In this document: positions 47,830 through 56,802 of the stretch, one piece after another
How positions within the stretch are numbered: the stretch's first letter is position 1
How the letters are laid out: every line of letters starts with the position of its first letter
NCBI RefSeq assembly: GCF_030719295.1
Contig: NZ_CP120997.1
Span: forward strand, 4,158,501-4,222,500
Length of the DNA stretch: 64,000 nucleotides
Direction of reading: 5' to 3'
Source of the DNA: Streptomyces sp. Mut1
Lineage (GTDB): Bacteria > Actinomycetota > Actinomycetes > Streptomycetales > Streptomycetaceae
The notes under the pieces: model-generated
The model's database searches: none
What the model saw: only the letters and a program-made list of their open reading frames with translations
What the model was told of the DNA's origin: nothing
Made by a program: the position numbers and the translations under genes

Positions 47830-49434
47830 CTACGCCGGGGCGACCAGCAGGGGACGGGCGCGCTCGCGCAGCTCGGCGACGCGCGGCTCGTCACCGTACG
47901 GTTCCAGCCGGTGCAGCAGGTCGCGCACGTACTCGGTGGTCCGCGCCGAGGAGATGCGGCCGGCCACCTCCACGGCCCGGGTGCCCGCCGCGCAGGCCGC
48001 GTCCAGATTGCCCGACTCCAGCTCGGCGACCGCCGACACCACGAGCCGCAGCCCGTGCGAGCGGACGAATTCCTCGGTGGGCCGGGACAGCGCCTGCTCG
48101 GTGAAGCGCCGCACCTGGCGGGGCGCCTTCAGGTCGAGGTGGCACTCCGCGGCGTCGGCCGCGAATCTGTCGTACGAGTAGAAGCCCAGCCAGGCGGGGT
48201 CGGCGTCGCCGTCCCGGGAACGCTCCAGCCAGCTCTCGGACGCCTTGAGCGCGGCCCCCGCGGCCGGCGCGTCATTCGCCTTCGCGTGGGCGCGGGCCTC
48301 GACCAGACGGAAGAAGCTCATCGTGCGGGCCGTCGCGAGACCTCGGTTGCGCTCGACGGCGGCCTGCGCGAGGTCGACGCCCTCGTCGGCGAAGCCGCGG
48401 TAGGTCGCCTGGAGCGACATCGACGCCAGTACGTAACCGCCGAGCGGCACATCGGCCGCCGCCCGCGCCAGGCGCAGCGCCTGGATGTAGTAGCGCTGTG
48501 CCGCCTCCTGCTGGCCGGTGTCGAAGGCCATCCAGCCGGCCAGCCGGGTCAGCTCGGCCGCCGCGCCGAACAGCGCCCGGCCGACCTCGTCGCTGTACGA
48601 ACCGAGCAGCAGCGGCGCCGCGTCGACGCGTAAGCACTCCGGAACCATCGAGGAACGCCAGTCCCCGCCGCCGTACTTGGAGTCCCAGCGGCGCGCGTCC
48701 TGGGCCGCCTCGCGCAGCTTGGACACATCGCTGTGGCCCACGCGCAGCGAGGAGGCGTCGGGCCCCGACTCGGGACCGGGCTGGGCCGGGATCACCAGAC
48801 TGTGCCCGGGGGCCGGGAGCGCGCCGCCGCCCTGGGCGGGCGGGGCGAGGGCCGTGCCGGGAAGCCCCTGGGTCCCGGCCGCCGCCGATGCACTGTGCGC
48901 CCCCGATGCGCCCTGTGCGCCCTGGGTGCCGGGCGGCGGGGCCGTGACGGCTGCCGAGGTACGGGCCACCGACGCGTCGGCGGGGGATATCAGCCAGCGG
49001 GACGCGGGGGTGGCGTACGCGCTCACGGAGAAGGAGCCCGCGAGCGACTGCCAGATCCCGCCGCTGCCGGCCCGCCGCCCGGCCAGATCCAGCCGGTACA
49101 ACTCCGTGGCCGAGCGCACCGCCTCGCCCACGTTGCGCGGGAAGGCCAGCCCGACCTCCGGCGCCGGATCGGCGTCGGCGAGCCCGATCTCGTGCAGCGG
49201 AACGGGCCGGCCGAGCTTGGCACCGATCGCCGCGGCGATGAGATGGGGCGCGGCGCCCTGCGGCACCATGCCCTTGGAGACCCACCGGGCGACCGACGTC
49301 TTGTCGTACCGGAGGGTCAGACCGCGCTGCGCCCCGAGGTCGTTGACCCGCCGGGCGAGCCCGGCGTTACTGATTCCCGCGAGGGCGAGAACGGTGCCGA
49401 GCTTCTCGTTCGGTCCGCGTTGCTCCCTGGACAT
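47830..49434 (-). CDS. NsdA-like TPR regulator, sporulation-associated
   Basis: A 534-residue cytoplasmic protein. An N-terminal helix-turn-helix-like region (about 10-60, [22 protein letters not shown]...[11 protein letters not shown]) is followed by an Ala/Gly/Pro linker (about 150-210) and a C-terminal array of TPR-like helices (about 270-530, for example [19 protein letters not shown]). This layout matches the Streptomyces NsdA family, whose founder represses sporulation and antibiotic production, and a sporulation-associated protein that I recall at the same locus in S. coelicolor. The 1.27-kb gap upstream is unusually long and probably contains its promoter. Confidence 0.8.
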   Translation of the reverse strand: MSREQRGPNEKLGTVLALAGISNAGLARRVNDLGAQRGLTLRYDKTSVARWVSKGMVPQGAAPHLIAAAIGAKLGRPVPLHEIGLADADPAPEVGLAFPRNVGEAVRSATELYRLDLAGRRAGSGGIWQSLAGSFSVSAYATPASRWLISPADASVARTSAAVTAPPPGTQGAQGASGAHSASAAAGTQGLPGTALAPPAQGGGALPAPGHSLVIPAQPGPESGPDASSLRVGHSDVSKLREAAQDARRWDSKYGGGDWRSSMVPECLRVDAAPLLLGSYSDEVGRALFGAAAELTRLAGWMAFDTGQQEAAQRYYIQALRLARAAADVPLGGYVLASMSLQATYRGFADEGVDLAQAAVERNRGLATARTMSFFRLVEARAHAKANDAPAAGAALKASESWLERSRDGDADPAWLGFYSYDRFAADAAECHLDLKAPRQVRRFTEQALSRPTEEFVRSHGLRLVVSAVAELESGNLDAACAAGTRAVEVAGRISSARTTEYVRDLLHRLEPYGDEPRVAELRERARPLLVAPA

Positions 49435-50699
49435 GGGCCACCCCTCGACACACAGACGGCAGCCGCGTCACCGTCACGGCGCGCGGCATTCGTACCGTGT
49501 TCTCCCCAGGGACGAACCCCGTCACTCCGCCCGCACACGCATTTGGCCGTGCCCCGGGGAATATGCCGCCCTGCTGAGAACATCAGTCAACCCAGCGTAG
49601 TTCGTCGCATCCCTACCGTTAAGGGCCGGACGTCCGTATGGCGGGATTGTTGTCCGTCCCGGCCGCTCGCGGGGAGTCGTGTGGCGGATGAGAACGATAG
49701 AGGTCTACGGGACGGCAGGGGCGAACGCAAGACGGAGGAAGCGAGGAGGGAGGGCGGGGGAAGTGCGGGGGAGCGGCGGAGGGTGCGTGGAGGCTTCCGG
49801 GGCGGGGCGCCGGCCCGGCCCCCGCGGCCGTCGACGGAGTGCGCGGGGTCCGCGGCGGCCGCCCCGTGCGTGGAGTCCGGCGCGGAACCGCCCGCCGACC
49901 AGCGCGGACGGGCGCCGGGGGGCGTACGGGCGGGCTGTGTTCCCGGTGGCCCCGGCGGCTTTCCCGAGGCCGGTTCCGGGGTGCTCGCGCGTGCACCCCG
50001 GTGTGTGGCCGTGCGCCCGTACGTGCGCTCTGGCCCGGCCACCGGGCCGGCGCTTGCATGGGTGCTGCGTGGATCGGCCCGCTGTGCTGGACACAGGGGC
50101 TGGGGGATATCGCCGCCCCATTCCCCGCGGGCGGTGGACCGGTCCGGGAGGCGAAGCCCGCCTCCCGGGCCGTGAGTTCCGGGTCTCGCGGGGGCGTTCC
50201 ACAGGCGTTTGCCGGGCGTGCGGGGGATCGGGGGCGCCGCCCGGCAAAGCGTCGCACGAACATGGAGGAATGCGGATGAGCGAGGCAATCCGCCGTCTCC
50301 CCGTCGGTTCCCTTCCGTTCGAAAATTGGCCGGATGTCGATGGTCGGATGAGGTTGGGCCGAGGGACGCGCGGACATTCCCGCGGCTGCTCGCGCCGCCC
50401 GATGGGGGTGGCCGGAACCGGGCCGTTCACGCGGAGCGGGTGCGGGGAACGCAACGCCCGGAATACGCAACTCCGTTGACGGCACGCGCGACGCGCGCGG
50501 GCCGTTCGGGGGCCGGTCGAACCGGCGGCCGCCCTGCGGCCTTTGCCAGGGGCGCATGCGCTCACGACGTGCGCCGTCCGTAGCCACTCCTGCGCGCCGT
50601 TGTCGTGGCAGCATGTCCGCAACGGCGCCGACCGCCACCGGAGTTCTCCGGGTGCTTCCTTGCCGCGCCGTTTTTTGTCCACAGCCTGTGGAGGCGGCG
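49435..50699. other. Long intergenic region without a supported gene
   Basis: About 1.27 kb between two divergently transcribed genes. Open frames here lack codon bias or ribosome-binding sites and look like shadows of high-GC DNA. What can be seen: AT-richer patches near 49600-49700 and 50325-50345, a DnaA box at 50675-50683 and a perfect inverted repeat TCCACAG-C-CTGTGGA (50678-50692) directly before the downstream start codon. A small RNA or small-protein gene cannot be excluded. Confidence 0.5.
50675..50683 (+). promoter_or_regulatory. DnaA box TTGTCCACA in the leader of the AsnB-like gene
   Basis: TTGTCCACA is the preferred Streptomyces DnaA box. It overlaps the inverted repeat TCCACAG-C-CTGTGGA (50678-50692) and lies 17 bases before the ATG at 50700, next to the GGAGG site. 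Confidence 0.55.
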
Positions 50700-52811
50700 A
50701 TGCGTTGGTTGGTGGGTTGGAGCAGTATCGCCGCGAGCTTCGGCACGGCCGGTGCGGTGGGCGGCGGTGACGACGGGCGCACGATGCATCCCGTGGGCTC
50801 CCAGCTCCTGTGGGGGGACCCCGATCCGCTCTGGGCGGTCGGCGACTGGCGGCCCGACGAGATCCGCACCGTCCGGGTGGACACCACCGAGGGCGCCCCC
50901 ACCGTCCGGCTCGCCGTGCTCGGCTGCTGCGGCGCCACCGACGAGCAACTCCGCGTCGGCCTGCTCGCCGCCCGGGGCGGCGCCCTGCGCCACCTCACCG
51001 CCTGGACCGGCAGCTACACGGCCGTCGTCCAGATCGGCCGCCGGATCACCGTCGTCGGCGACCTCGCCGGAGCCCGGCCCGTCTTCTACACACCCTGGGC
51101 CGGCGGCACGGCGTACGCCACCGCCGCGCTCCCCCTCGCCGACCTCATCGAGGCACAGCTGGACATCGGCCACCTGGCCGCGCTGCTCGCCTGCCCCGAG
51201 ACCCCGGAGGCGCTGCGCGACGGCACCCCCTACGCGGGCGTGAAGCGCATCCCGCCCGGCCACGCCCTGATCCTCCGCGAGGGCTCGCGGGAGATCACCG
51301 GGTACGAGGCCGTGGCCTCCCTCGCCGTGGCCGCCCCCGAACTCGACCCGGTGAGCGCCGTCGAAGGGGTGCGCGACGCCCTGGTCGAAGCGGTACGTGC
51401 CCGGCTGCTGGCCCCGCGCCACGCCCCGGAGACCCTGCCGCCCGACCCGGGCCCGGTCCCCGGCATGGGCCCGGCCGAACGCCGCGCCGCCCGGGGCGCG
51501 CCCGTGCCCGGCATCGGCGCCGACCTCTCCGGGGGCAGCGCGTCGGCGACCCTCGCCCTGCTGGCCGCCGGCCTCCCCGGACTTCCCGGCACGATCCTCG
51601 GCCACGGCACCGGGGCGGGCGAACGGCTCCTCGCCGTCACCTTCAACGACCTGACCACCCGCGCCCACGAGGCCGAACTCGAACGGGCCCGCGCCATCGC
51701 GGCCAACCCCCGCCTGCACCACGTCGTCGTCGCCGCGGGTGAAGAGGCCCTGCCCTACGCCGAACTGGGCGCCGGCGCGCTCACCGACGAACCGGCCCCC
51801 TCCCTCGTCCTCGCCGAACGCCACCGGCGCCGGCTCTCCGCGGGCAGCGCCGACCACTTCGTGGGGGCCGGCGCCCGGCAGGTGCTCGACGCCCACCCGG
51901 CCCGCCTCGCCGACCTGCTGATGGACCGGCGCCGACGCCACCTGCTGCGCCCGGTCGCCGCCCTCGCCAAGGCCGAAGGGCCCTCCGCGCACTCCTTGTT
52001 CGTCCCGCTGACGGTCTACCGGGCGGCCCGCCGGCTCGCCCGTACGTCCTACCGCACCGGCCTCGAAGCGGCGGCCGGCCGGCTGCCCGACGCCAACCGT
52101 CTCGCGCCCGGACTCGACACCCCGGCCGACGCCTCGCTCGCCGCGCTCGCCTGGTCCAGGCCGGGGCCCGCCGCCCGGTGGCTGACCGGGGAGGCACTCG
52201 CTGAAGTATCGGTTCGCCTCCAGGAGGCGGCGATCCGCCCGTCGTCCGTCCAGCGCCCCGGCGAGGCCCGTGCCCGAGCCGCCCTCGCCCGCAGCGCCGC
52301 CGACCACCGCGTCCTGGAGCAGGCCGCCGAGATCCGCAGCCAGCGGCTGCACGCCCCCTTCCTCGACAACCAGGTCGTACGCGCCGCCCGCGCGCTTCCC
52401 GAGTCCCTGCGGGTCCAGCCGGGCGCCCGCGCGGCGATCCTGCGCCGGGTCCTGGCCGGTGCGGGCATCCACGAGCTGCCGCCCGGCTGGGGCGCCCCCT
52501 CCCAGGCCGGCTCGACCGAAGTCACCCGGACCGGCCTGCGCACCGCCCTGCCCGAGCTGATCGCCCTCTTCGACGCCCCCCTGCTGGCCGACGCGGGCCT
52601 GGTCGAGGCCCGCGTCGTACGCAAGGCCCTGCGCGCGGCCTCCGAGGGCGAGCCGCTCCCCCTGGACGGGCTCGCCGACCTCGCCTCCACCGAACTGTGG
52701 CTGCGCCGCCTCGTCTCGCGGCGCGGAACCTGCTGGACGGGCACGGCGGCCCCCCGCCAGCGCGCGGTCGCCGGGGGCGTCGTCCCGGCGCGCCGCTCGT
52801 TGCAGGGCTGA
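50700..52811 (+). CDS. Degenerate asparagine-synthase-like protein
   Basis: A 703-residue protein starting MRWLVGWSS after GGAGG. It has an N-terminal Ntn-like domain (about 1-210, VVGDLAGARPVFYT) and a C-terminal asparagine synthase domain (about 225-640, ending RLHAPFLDNQVVRAARALPESL). The residue after Met is Arg rather than the catalytic Cys, so glutaminase activity is not expected. The pyrophosphate loop reads LSGGSASATLA near residue 276, where active synthetases have SGGxDS. It may bind but not use ATP normally, or act as a macrolactam-type enzyme as in lasso peptide cyclases. No precursor peptide gene was found nearby. Confidence 0.8.
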   Translation: MRWLVGWSSIAASFGTAGAVGGGDDGRTMHPVGSQLLWGDPDPLWAVGDWRPDEIRTVRVDTTEGAPTVRLAVLGCCGATDEQLRVGLLAARGGALRHLTAWTGSYTAVVQIGRRITVVGDLAGARPVFYTPWAGGTAYATAALPLADLIEAQLDIGHLAALLACPETPEALRDGTPYAGVKRIPPGHALILREGSREITGYEAVASLAVAAPELDPVSAVEGVRDALVEAVRARLLAPRHAPETLPPDPGPVPGMGPAERRAARGAPVPGIGADLSGGSASATLALLAAGLPGLPGTILGHGTGAGERLLAVTFNDLTTRAHEAELERARAIAANPRLHHVVVAAGEEALPYAELGAGALTDEPAPSLVLAERHRRRLSAGSADHFVGAGARQVLDAHPARLADLLMDRRRRHLLRPVAALAKAEGPSAHSLFVPLTVYRAARRLARTSYRTGLEAAAGRLPDANRLAPGLDTPADASLAALAWSRPGPAARWLTGEALAEVSVRLQEAAIRPSSVQRPGEARARAALARSAADHRVLEQAAEIRSQRLHAPFLDNQVVRAARALPESLRVQPGARAAILRRVLAGAGIHELPPGWGAPSQAGSTEVTRTGLRTALPELIALFDAPLLADAGLVEARVVRKALRAASEGEPLPLDGLADLASTELWLRRLVSRRGTCWTGTAAPRQRAVAGGVVPARRSLQG

Positions 52812-52874
52812 CCCGCGGGCGGTGCGCCCGTTCGGGCACTGCTGACCCGGCAGCGGGCAGGACACAATGGTGGG

Positions 52875-55800
52875 GTGCGGTATCTGATCCTGGGCGCCAC
52901 CGAGGCGCGAGACGAGAACGGCGGCCTGCTGCCCCTCGGCGGCAGCAGGCTGCGCGCCCTTCTCGCCGCCCTCGCGCTGCGGCCGGGGCGACCCGTCACC
53001 GTCGCCGAGCTGGTCGACGACGTCTGGGCGGACGATCCCCCCGCCGACGCGCCCGCCGCGCTCCAGGCCCTCGTCGGGCGGCTGCGCCGGGTGCTCGGCA
53101 AGGAGGCGCTGGCCAGCACCCCGGGCGGCTACCGCCTCACCGCGGGCCCGGACGACGTCGACCTGTACGTGTTCGAGCACCTGGCCGGGCGGGGCGGGGC
53201 CGAACTGGAGGCCGGCGCCCCGGACACGGCCGCCCGCACACTGCGGACCGCCCTCGCCCTGTGGCGCGGCCCCGCCCTGGCCGATCTGCCCGACGGGGAC
53301 CACGGCCACGCCCTCCGCCCCGAGGCCCAGCGCCTGGCCGCCCTGGAACGCCGCATCGAGGCCGACCTGCGCCGCGCGACGGGGGAGGGGCGGGGCGGCG
53401 CCGTGCAGGGCACGGGGGTCGCTCCCTCGAACGGCGCCGTGCAGGGCACGGGGGTCGCTCCCTCGAACGGCGCCCATCCCGGGACCGCGGGCCTTACGAC
53501 GGCCGCAGCCTCCGGGGGTGCGGGCCTCACGACGGCCGCTTCCGGCGCTGCTGGCTCCGCTACGGCCGCTTCCGGCGCTGCTGACTCCGCGACGGCCGCC
53601 TCCGGTACCGCTGGCCCGGCCGTCTCCGGCGCTGCTGGTCCCGCGACGGCCGTCTCCCGCACCGCGAGCGCGTCCGTGGCGGCCGAGGCCGCCCCGACCC
53701 CGGGTGACGGGCCCAACAACGTCCACCGCCCCGGCAACGGGCCTCCCGCCACCGGCAGCGCCGCCAACGGGACTGTCACCGGGACCGCCACCGGGACCGC
53801 CACCCCCAACGGCCCAGGTCCCCACACCATGGCCGCCTCCCACGGCCCCGCGACCACACCCAACGCCGCCTCCTCCAACGCCGCCTCCTCCAACGCCGCC
53901 GGCCCCCACGCGGCCGGCGTCCACGCCTCCGCCCCCCGCCCCGCCGCGCTTGCCGCCGAGCTGACAGAGCTGATCGCCGCCCACCCGTACGACGAGCGCT
54001 TCCGGGCTCAGCTCATACGGGCCCTGCGCGCCGACGGCCGGCAGGCCGACGCGCTCGCGGCCTACGAGGACGCCCGCCGCGCCCTCGCCGACGGGCTCGG
54101 CACCGACCCCGGCCCCGAACTCACCGCCCTGCACCGCGAACTACTCGCTCCCGCACCGCCCGCACCTGCCGAAACCGGCGTGTTTCACGTGAAACCCGCC
54201 CGGGGTAACCTGCGCCCCCGGCTCACCTCCTTCGTAGGACGCGAGCCCGAACTGCGTGCCATCCACGACGACCTGACCCGGTCACGGCTGGTCACCCTCA
54301 CCGGCCCCGGCGGTTCCGGGAAGACCCGCCTCGCCGAGGAGTCCGCGGCATGCCAGGCCCCCGCCGGCACCACTCCGCCGGACGTCTGGATCGCCGAACT
54401 CGCCCCCGTGGAGGCCCCCGACGCCGTCCCGGGCGCCGTGCTCTCCGCGCTCGGGCTGCGCGAGACCGCGCTCCTGCGGGACAACAGCCTCGACGGCACC
54501 CTCCCGCGCACCGACCCGGTCGATCTGCTGGTCGACCGCCTCGGACACGGTTCCCGCCCCGCGCCCGTGCTCCTCATCCTCGACAACTGCGAGCACGTCA
54601 TCGGCGCCGCCGCAGCACTTGCGGAGACCCTGCTCACCCGCTGCCCGCAGCTGCGCATCCTCGCCACCAGCCGGGAGCCGCTCGCGGTCCCCGGCGAGTC
54701 CGTACGGCCGGTCGACCCGCTGCCCGCCGATCCCGCCCACCGCCTGTTCACCGAACGCGCCAGGGCCGTACGCCCGGGGTTCGACCCCGACCACGAACCC
54801 GCGCACGACCCGGACGCCGTCGCGGAGATCTGCCGCCGGCTGGACGGACTGCCGCTCGCGATCGAGCTGGCCGCCGCCCGGCTGCGGCTGCTGGGACCGC
54901 GGCAGATCGCGGACCGGCTGGACGACCGGTTCCGCCTGCTGACGGGCGGCAGCCGGACCGTGCTGCCCCGCCAGCAGACCCTGCGGGCCGTGGTCGACTG
55001 GTCCTGGGACCTCCTGGACGAGGACGAACGCACCGCCCTGAGGCAGGTCTCCGTCTTCGCGGGCGGCTGGGACCTGACGGCCGCCGAAGCCGTCATCAGG
55101 ACATCGGAGGGCGCCGGCCGTCCCGCCGCCGCCACCGCCGACCTGCTCGGCGCGCTGGTCGACAAGTCCCTGGTCGTCGCCGCCCCGGCCGTGGACGGCG
55201 CGATGCGCTACCGCCTCCTGGAGACGATCCACGAGTACGCCGTCGAGCGGTGCGCCGAGGCCCCGCAGGTGCGTGCCGCAGCCGAGAGCGCACACACCGC
55301 GTACTTCCTCGGGTTCGTGGAGGAGGCCGAACCGCGCCTGCGCTCCGGCGACCAGCTCCCCTGGATCCAGCGCCTGGAGACGGACCTCGACAACATCCGC
55401 GCCGCTCTCCAGCGCACCACCGCCTCGGGCCTCTCCGAACCGGAGGCGGCGCGCCTGGTACTGGGCATGGGCTGGTTCTGGTGGCTGCGCAACTACCGCT
55501 CCGAGGGCCTGGCCTGGACCCAGAAGGCCCGCACACTCGGCCCCGAGCCCACCGACGAGTCGGACCCCCGGTACTGGCCCCGGATGAACCTCCACCTGCT
55601 GTGGTTCTTCTTCGCGGCGGAGAGCGGTCAGTCCGAGATCGCCCAGGCCGACGCCAGGACCCATGAGCTCGTGAACCGGGTGGCCGACGCGTTCGCCGCC
55701 TCCCATTCGCACAGCGTCCGCTTCCCCGGACTGCTCTGGCCGATGACCTCGTACCTCACCGGAACCACGGAGGACACCCGGGAGAAAATCGACGAGGCCG

Positions 55801-56732
55801 TCGACAACGCCCGCGAGCACGGTGGTGCCTGGGAGTACGGCGTCATCCTGATGTTCCGCGCACACATGCTGGTCGACATGCCCGGCGGCATGCCCGGCAT
55901 CGATGACGACCTCGCCGAACTGCGTGCCCTGAGCCGTCGCGTCGGCGACCGCTGGATGCGCGCCCAGGTCGCCTCCGCCGCGGCGGAGGCGGGCATGATG
56001 CGCGGACGCTACGACGAGGCGAGCACCGCCTACGAGGAGGCGCTGCTGCTCGCCCGCGAGGTCGGCGCCCACGCCGAGGCCCCGTTCCTCCTGGCCCGGC
56101 TCGCCGAGCTCTCCTACCGCACCGGCGACCTGGCCGCCGCCCACCAGAGGCTGGACAGTTCGGAGGCCGAGGCGGAACGCCACCAGGCGCACGACGCCAC
56201 CGCCTACACCCACTACCTGCGCGCCACCATGGCGTTCCACCGGGGCGACATCGCGGACGCCCGGCGGATGCTCACCGTCGCCCAGGAGCAGGCCGGCCGC
56301 GGCGGCCCGCCGTCGCACTTCACCGTGGCGATGAGCGGCCTGTCGGCCCGGATCACCGTCCACGAGCCCGGCCCCGACGGCGGAACCGACGCCGGGGCGC
56401 GCGGGCTGACCGAGGCCCTGGTCGCGGCGAAGGAGGCGCAGTGCGCCGAGATCGTCACCGGTCACCTGGCCGACGGCGCGGTGACCGTCCTGTCGAAGCT
56501 CGGCCACCACGCGGCCGTCGTCCGCATCCTCGCCGCCGCCGACAACTGGCGACACCTGTCGAGCCCCAGGACCGAGGGGGAGCAGGCCGAGATCGACGCG
56601 GTCGAGCGACTGTGCCGCGAGGAACTGGGCGCGCGGCGTTACGAGGAGGAGCGCGCCGCCGGCGTCGCGCTGACCCTCGGCGACGTCATCGACGTTCTGA
56701 AGGGCATCGTCGCGGACCTACCGGTCCCGTAA
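52875..56732 (+). CDS. Giant SARP/AfsR-type regulator
   Basis: A 1285-residue regulator from GTG 52875. Residues 1-90 are the OmpR-like DNA-binding domain (GGSRLRALLAALALRPGRPV...GRLRRVLG). The BTAD domain begins at about 95 but is interrupted by an Ala/Gly/Thr-rich low-complexity insert (about 172-354) before resuming at AALAAELTELIAAHPYDERFR. An NB-ARC/AAA ATPase follows (Walker A GPGGSGKT near 476-483, LLILDNCEHV near 560), then TPR-like helices to the end. It belongs to the AfsR group of antibiotic regulators. A consensus parS site lies in codons 436-440. Confidence 0.9.
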   Translation: MRYLILGATEARDENGGLLPLGGSRLRALLAALALRPGRPVTVAELVDDVWADDPPADAPAALQALVGRLRRVLGKEALASTPGGYRLTAGPDDVDLYVFEHLAGRGGAELEAGAPDTAARTLRTALALWRGPALADLPDGDHGHALRPEAQRLAALERRIEADLRRATGEGRGGAVQGTGVAPSNGAVQGTGVAPSNGAHPGTAGLTTAAASGGAGLTTAASGAAGSATAASGAADSATAASGTAGPAVSGAAGPATAVSRTASASVAAEAAPTPGDGPNNVHRPGNGPPATGSAANGTVTGTATGTATPNGPGPHTMAASHGPATTPNAASSNAASSNAAGPHAAGVHASAPRPAALAAELTELIAAHPYDERFRAQLIRALRADGRQADALAAYEDARRALADGLGTDPGPELTALHRELLAPAPPAPAETGVFHVKPARGNLRPRLTSFVGREPELRAIHDDLTRSRLVTLTGPGGSGKTRLAEESAACQAPAGTTPPDVWIAELAPVEAPDAVPGAVLSALGLRETALLRDNSLDGTLPRTDPVDLLVDRLGHGSRPAPVLLILDNCEHVIGAAAALAETLLTRCPQLRILATSREPLAVPGESVRPVDPLPADPAHRLFTERARAVRPGFDPDHEPAHDPDAVAEICRRLDGLPLAIELAAARLRLLGPRQIADRLDDRFRLLTGGSRTVLPRQQTLRAVVDWSWDLLDEDERTALRQVSVFAGGWDLTAAEAVIRTSEGAGRPAAATADLLGALVDKSLVVAAPAVDGAMRYRLLETIHEYAVERCAEAPQVRAAAESAHTAYFLGFVEEAEPRLRSGDQLPWIQRLETDLDNIRAALQRTTASGLSEPEAARLVLGMGWFWWLRNYRSEGLAWTQKARTLGPEPTDESDPRYWPRMNLHLLWFFFAAESGQSEIAQADARTHELVNRVADAFAASHSHSVRFPGLLWPMTSYLTGTTEDTREKIDEAVDNAREHGGAWEYGVILMFRAHMLVDMPGGMPGIDDDLAELRALSRRVGDRWMRAQVASAAAEAGMMRGRYDEASTAYEEALLLAREVGAHAEAPFLLARLAELSYRTGDLAAAHQRLDSSEAEAERHQAHDATAYTHYLRATMAFHRGDIADARRMLTVAQEQAGRGGPPSHFTVAMSGLSARITVHEPGPDGGTDAGARGLTEALVAAKEAQCAEIVTGHLADGAVTVLSKLGHHAAVVRILAAADNWRHLSSPRTEGEQAEIDAVERLCREELGARRYEEERAAGVALTLGDVIDVLKGIVADLPVP
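53400..53471 (+). repeat. 36-bp tandem repeat in the SARP insert
   Basis: Two exact 36-bp units start at 53400 and 53436 (gccgtgcagggcacgggggt... in each), in frame. They are followed to about 53660 by further imperfect Ala/Ser/Gly-coding repeats such as gcttccggcgctgctg. Confidence 0.85.
54182..54195. promoter_or_regulatory. parS: parS centromere site inside the SARP gene
   Basis: GTTTCACGTGAAAC is the exact 14-bp palindromic core of the ParB binding site. It encodes Val-Phe-His-Val-Lys in the linker before the ATPase domain, breaking the local codon bias (ttt and aaa codons). Streptomyces parS sites cluster within a few hundred kilobases of oriC, in agreement with the core position suggested by the gene order. 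Confidence 0.85.
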
Positions 56733-56802
56733 CGCGCGGGCATCCCGGCCCGTACGAGTCCACCGGCACAAGCACCAGCACCGGGCCGGCCCTGCCCGCC
56801 CC

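Noticed and set aside
50700..52811. Lasso peptide biosynthetic cluster
   Set aside because: The asparagine-synthase-like protein lacks a neighbouring precursor peptide, RRE protein and leader peptidase, so a RiPP cluster is not supported.
50562..54134. A 1190-codon minus-strand frame rich in Gly
   Set aside because: Antisense to the AsnB-like and SARP genes, with low-complexity composition and no start signal.
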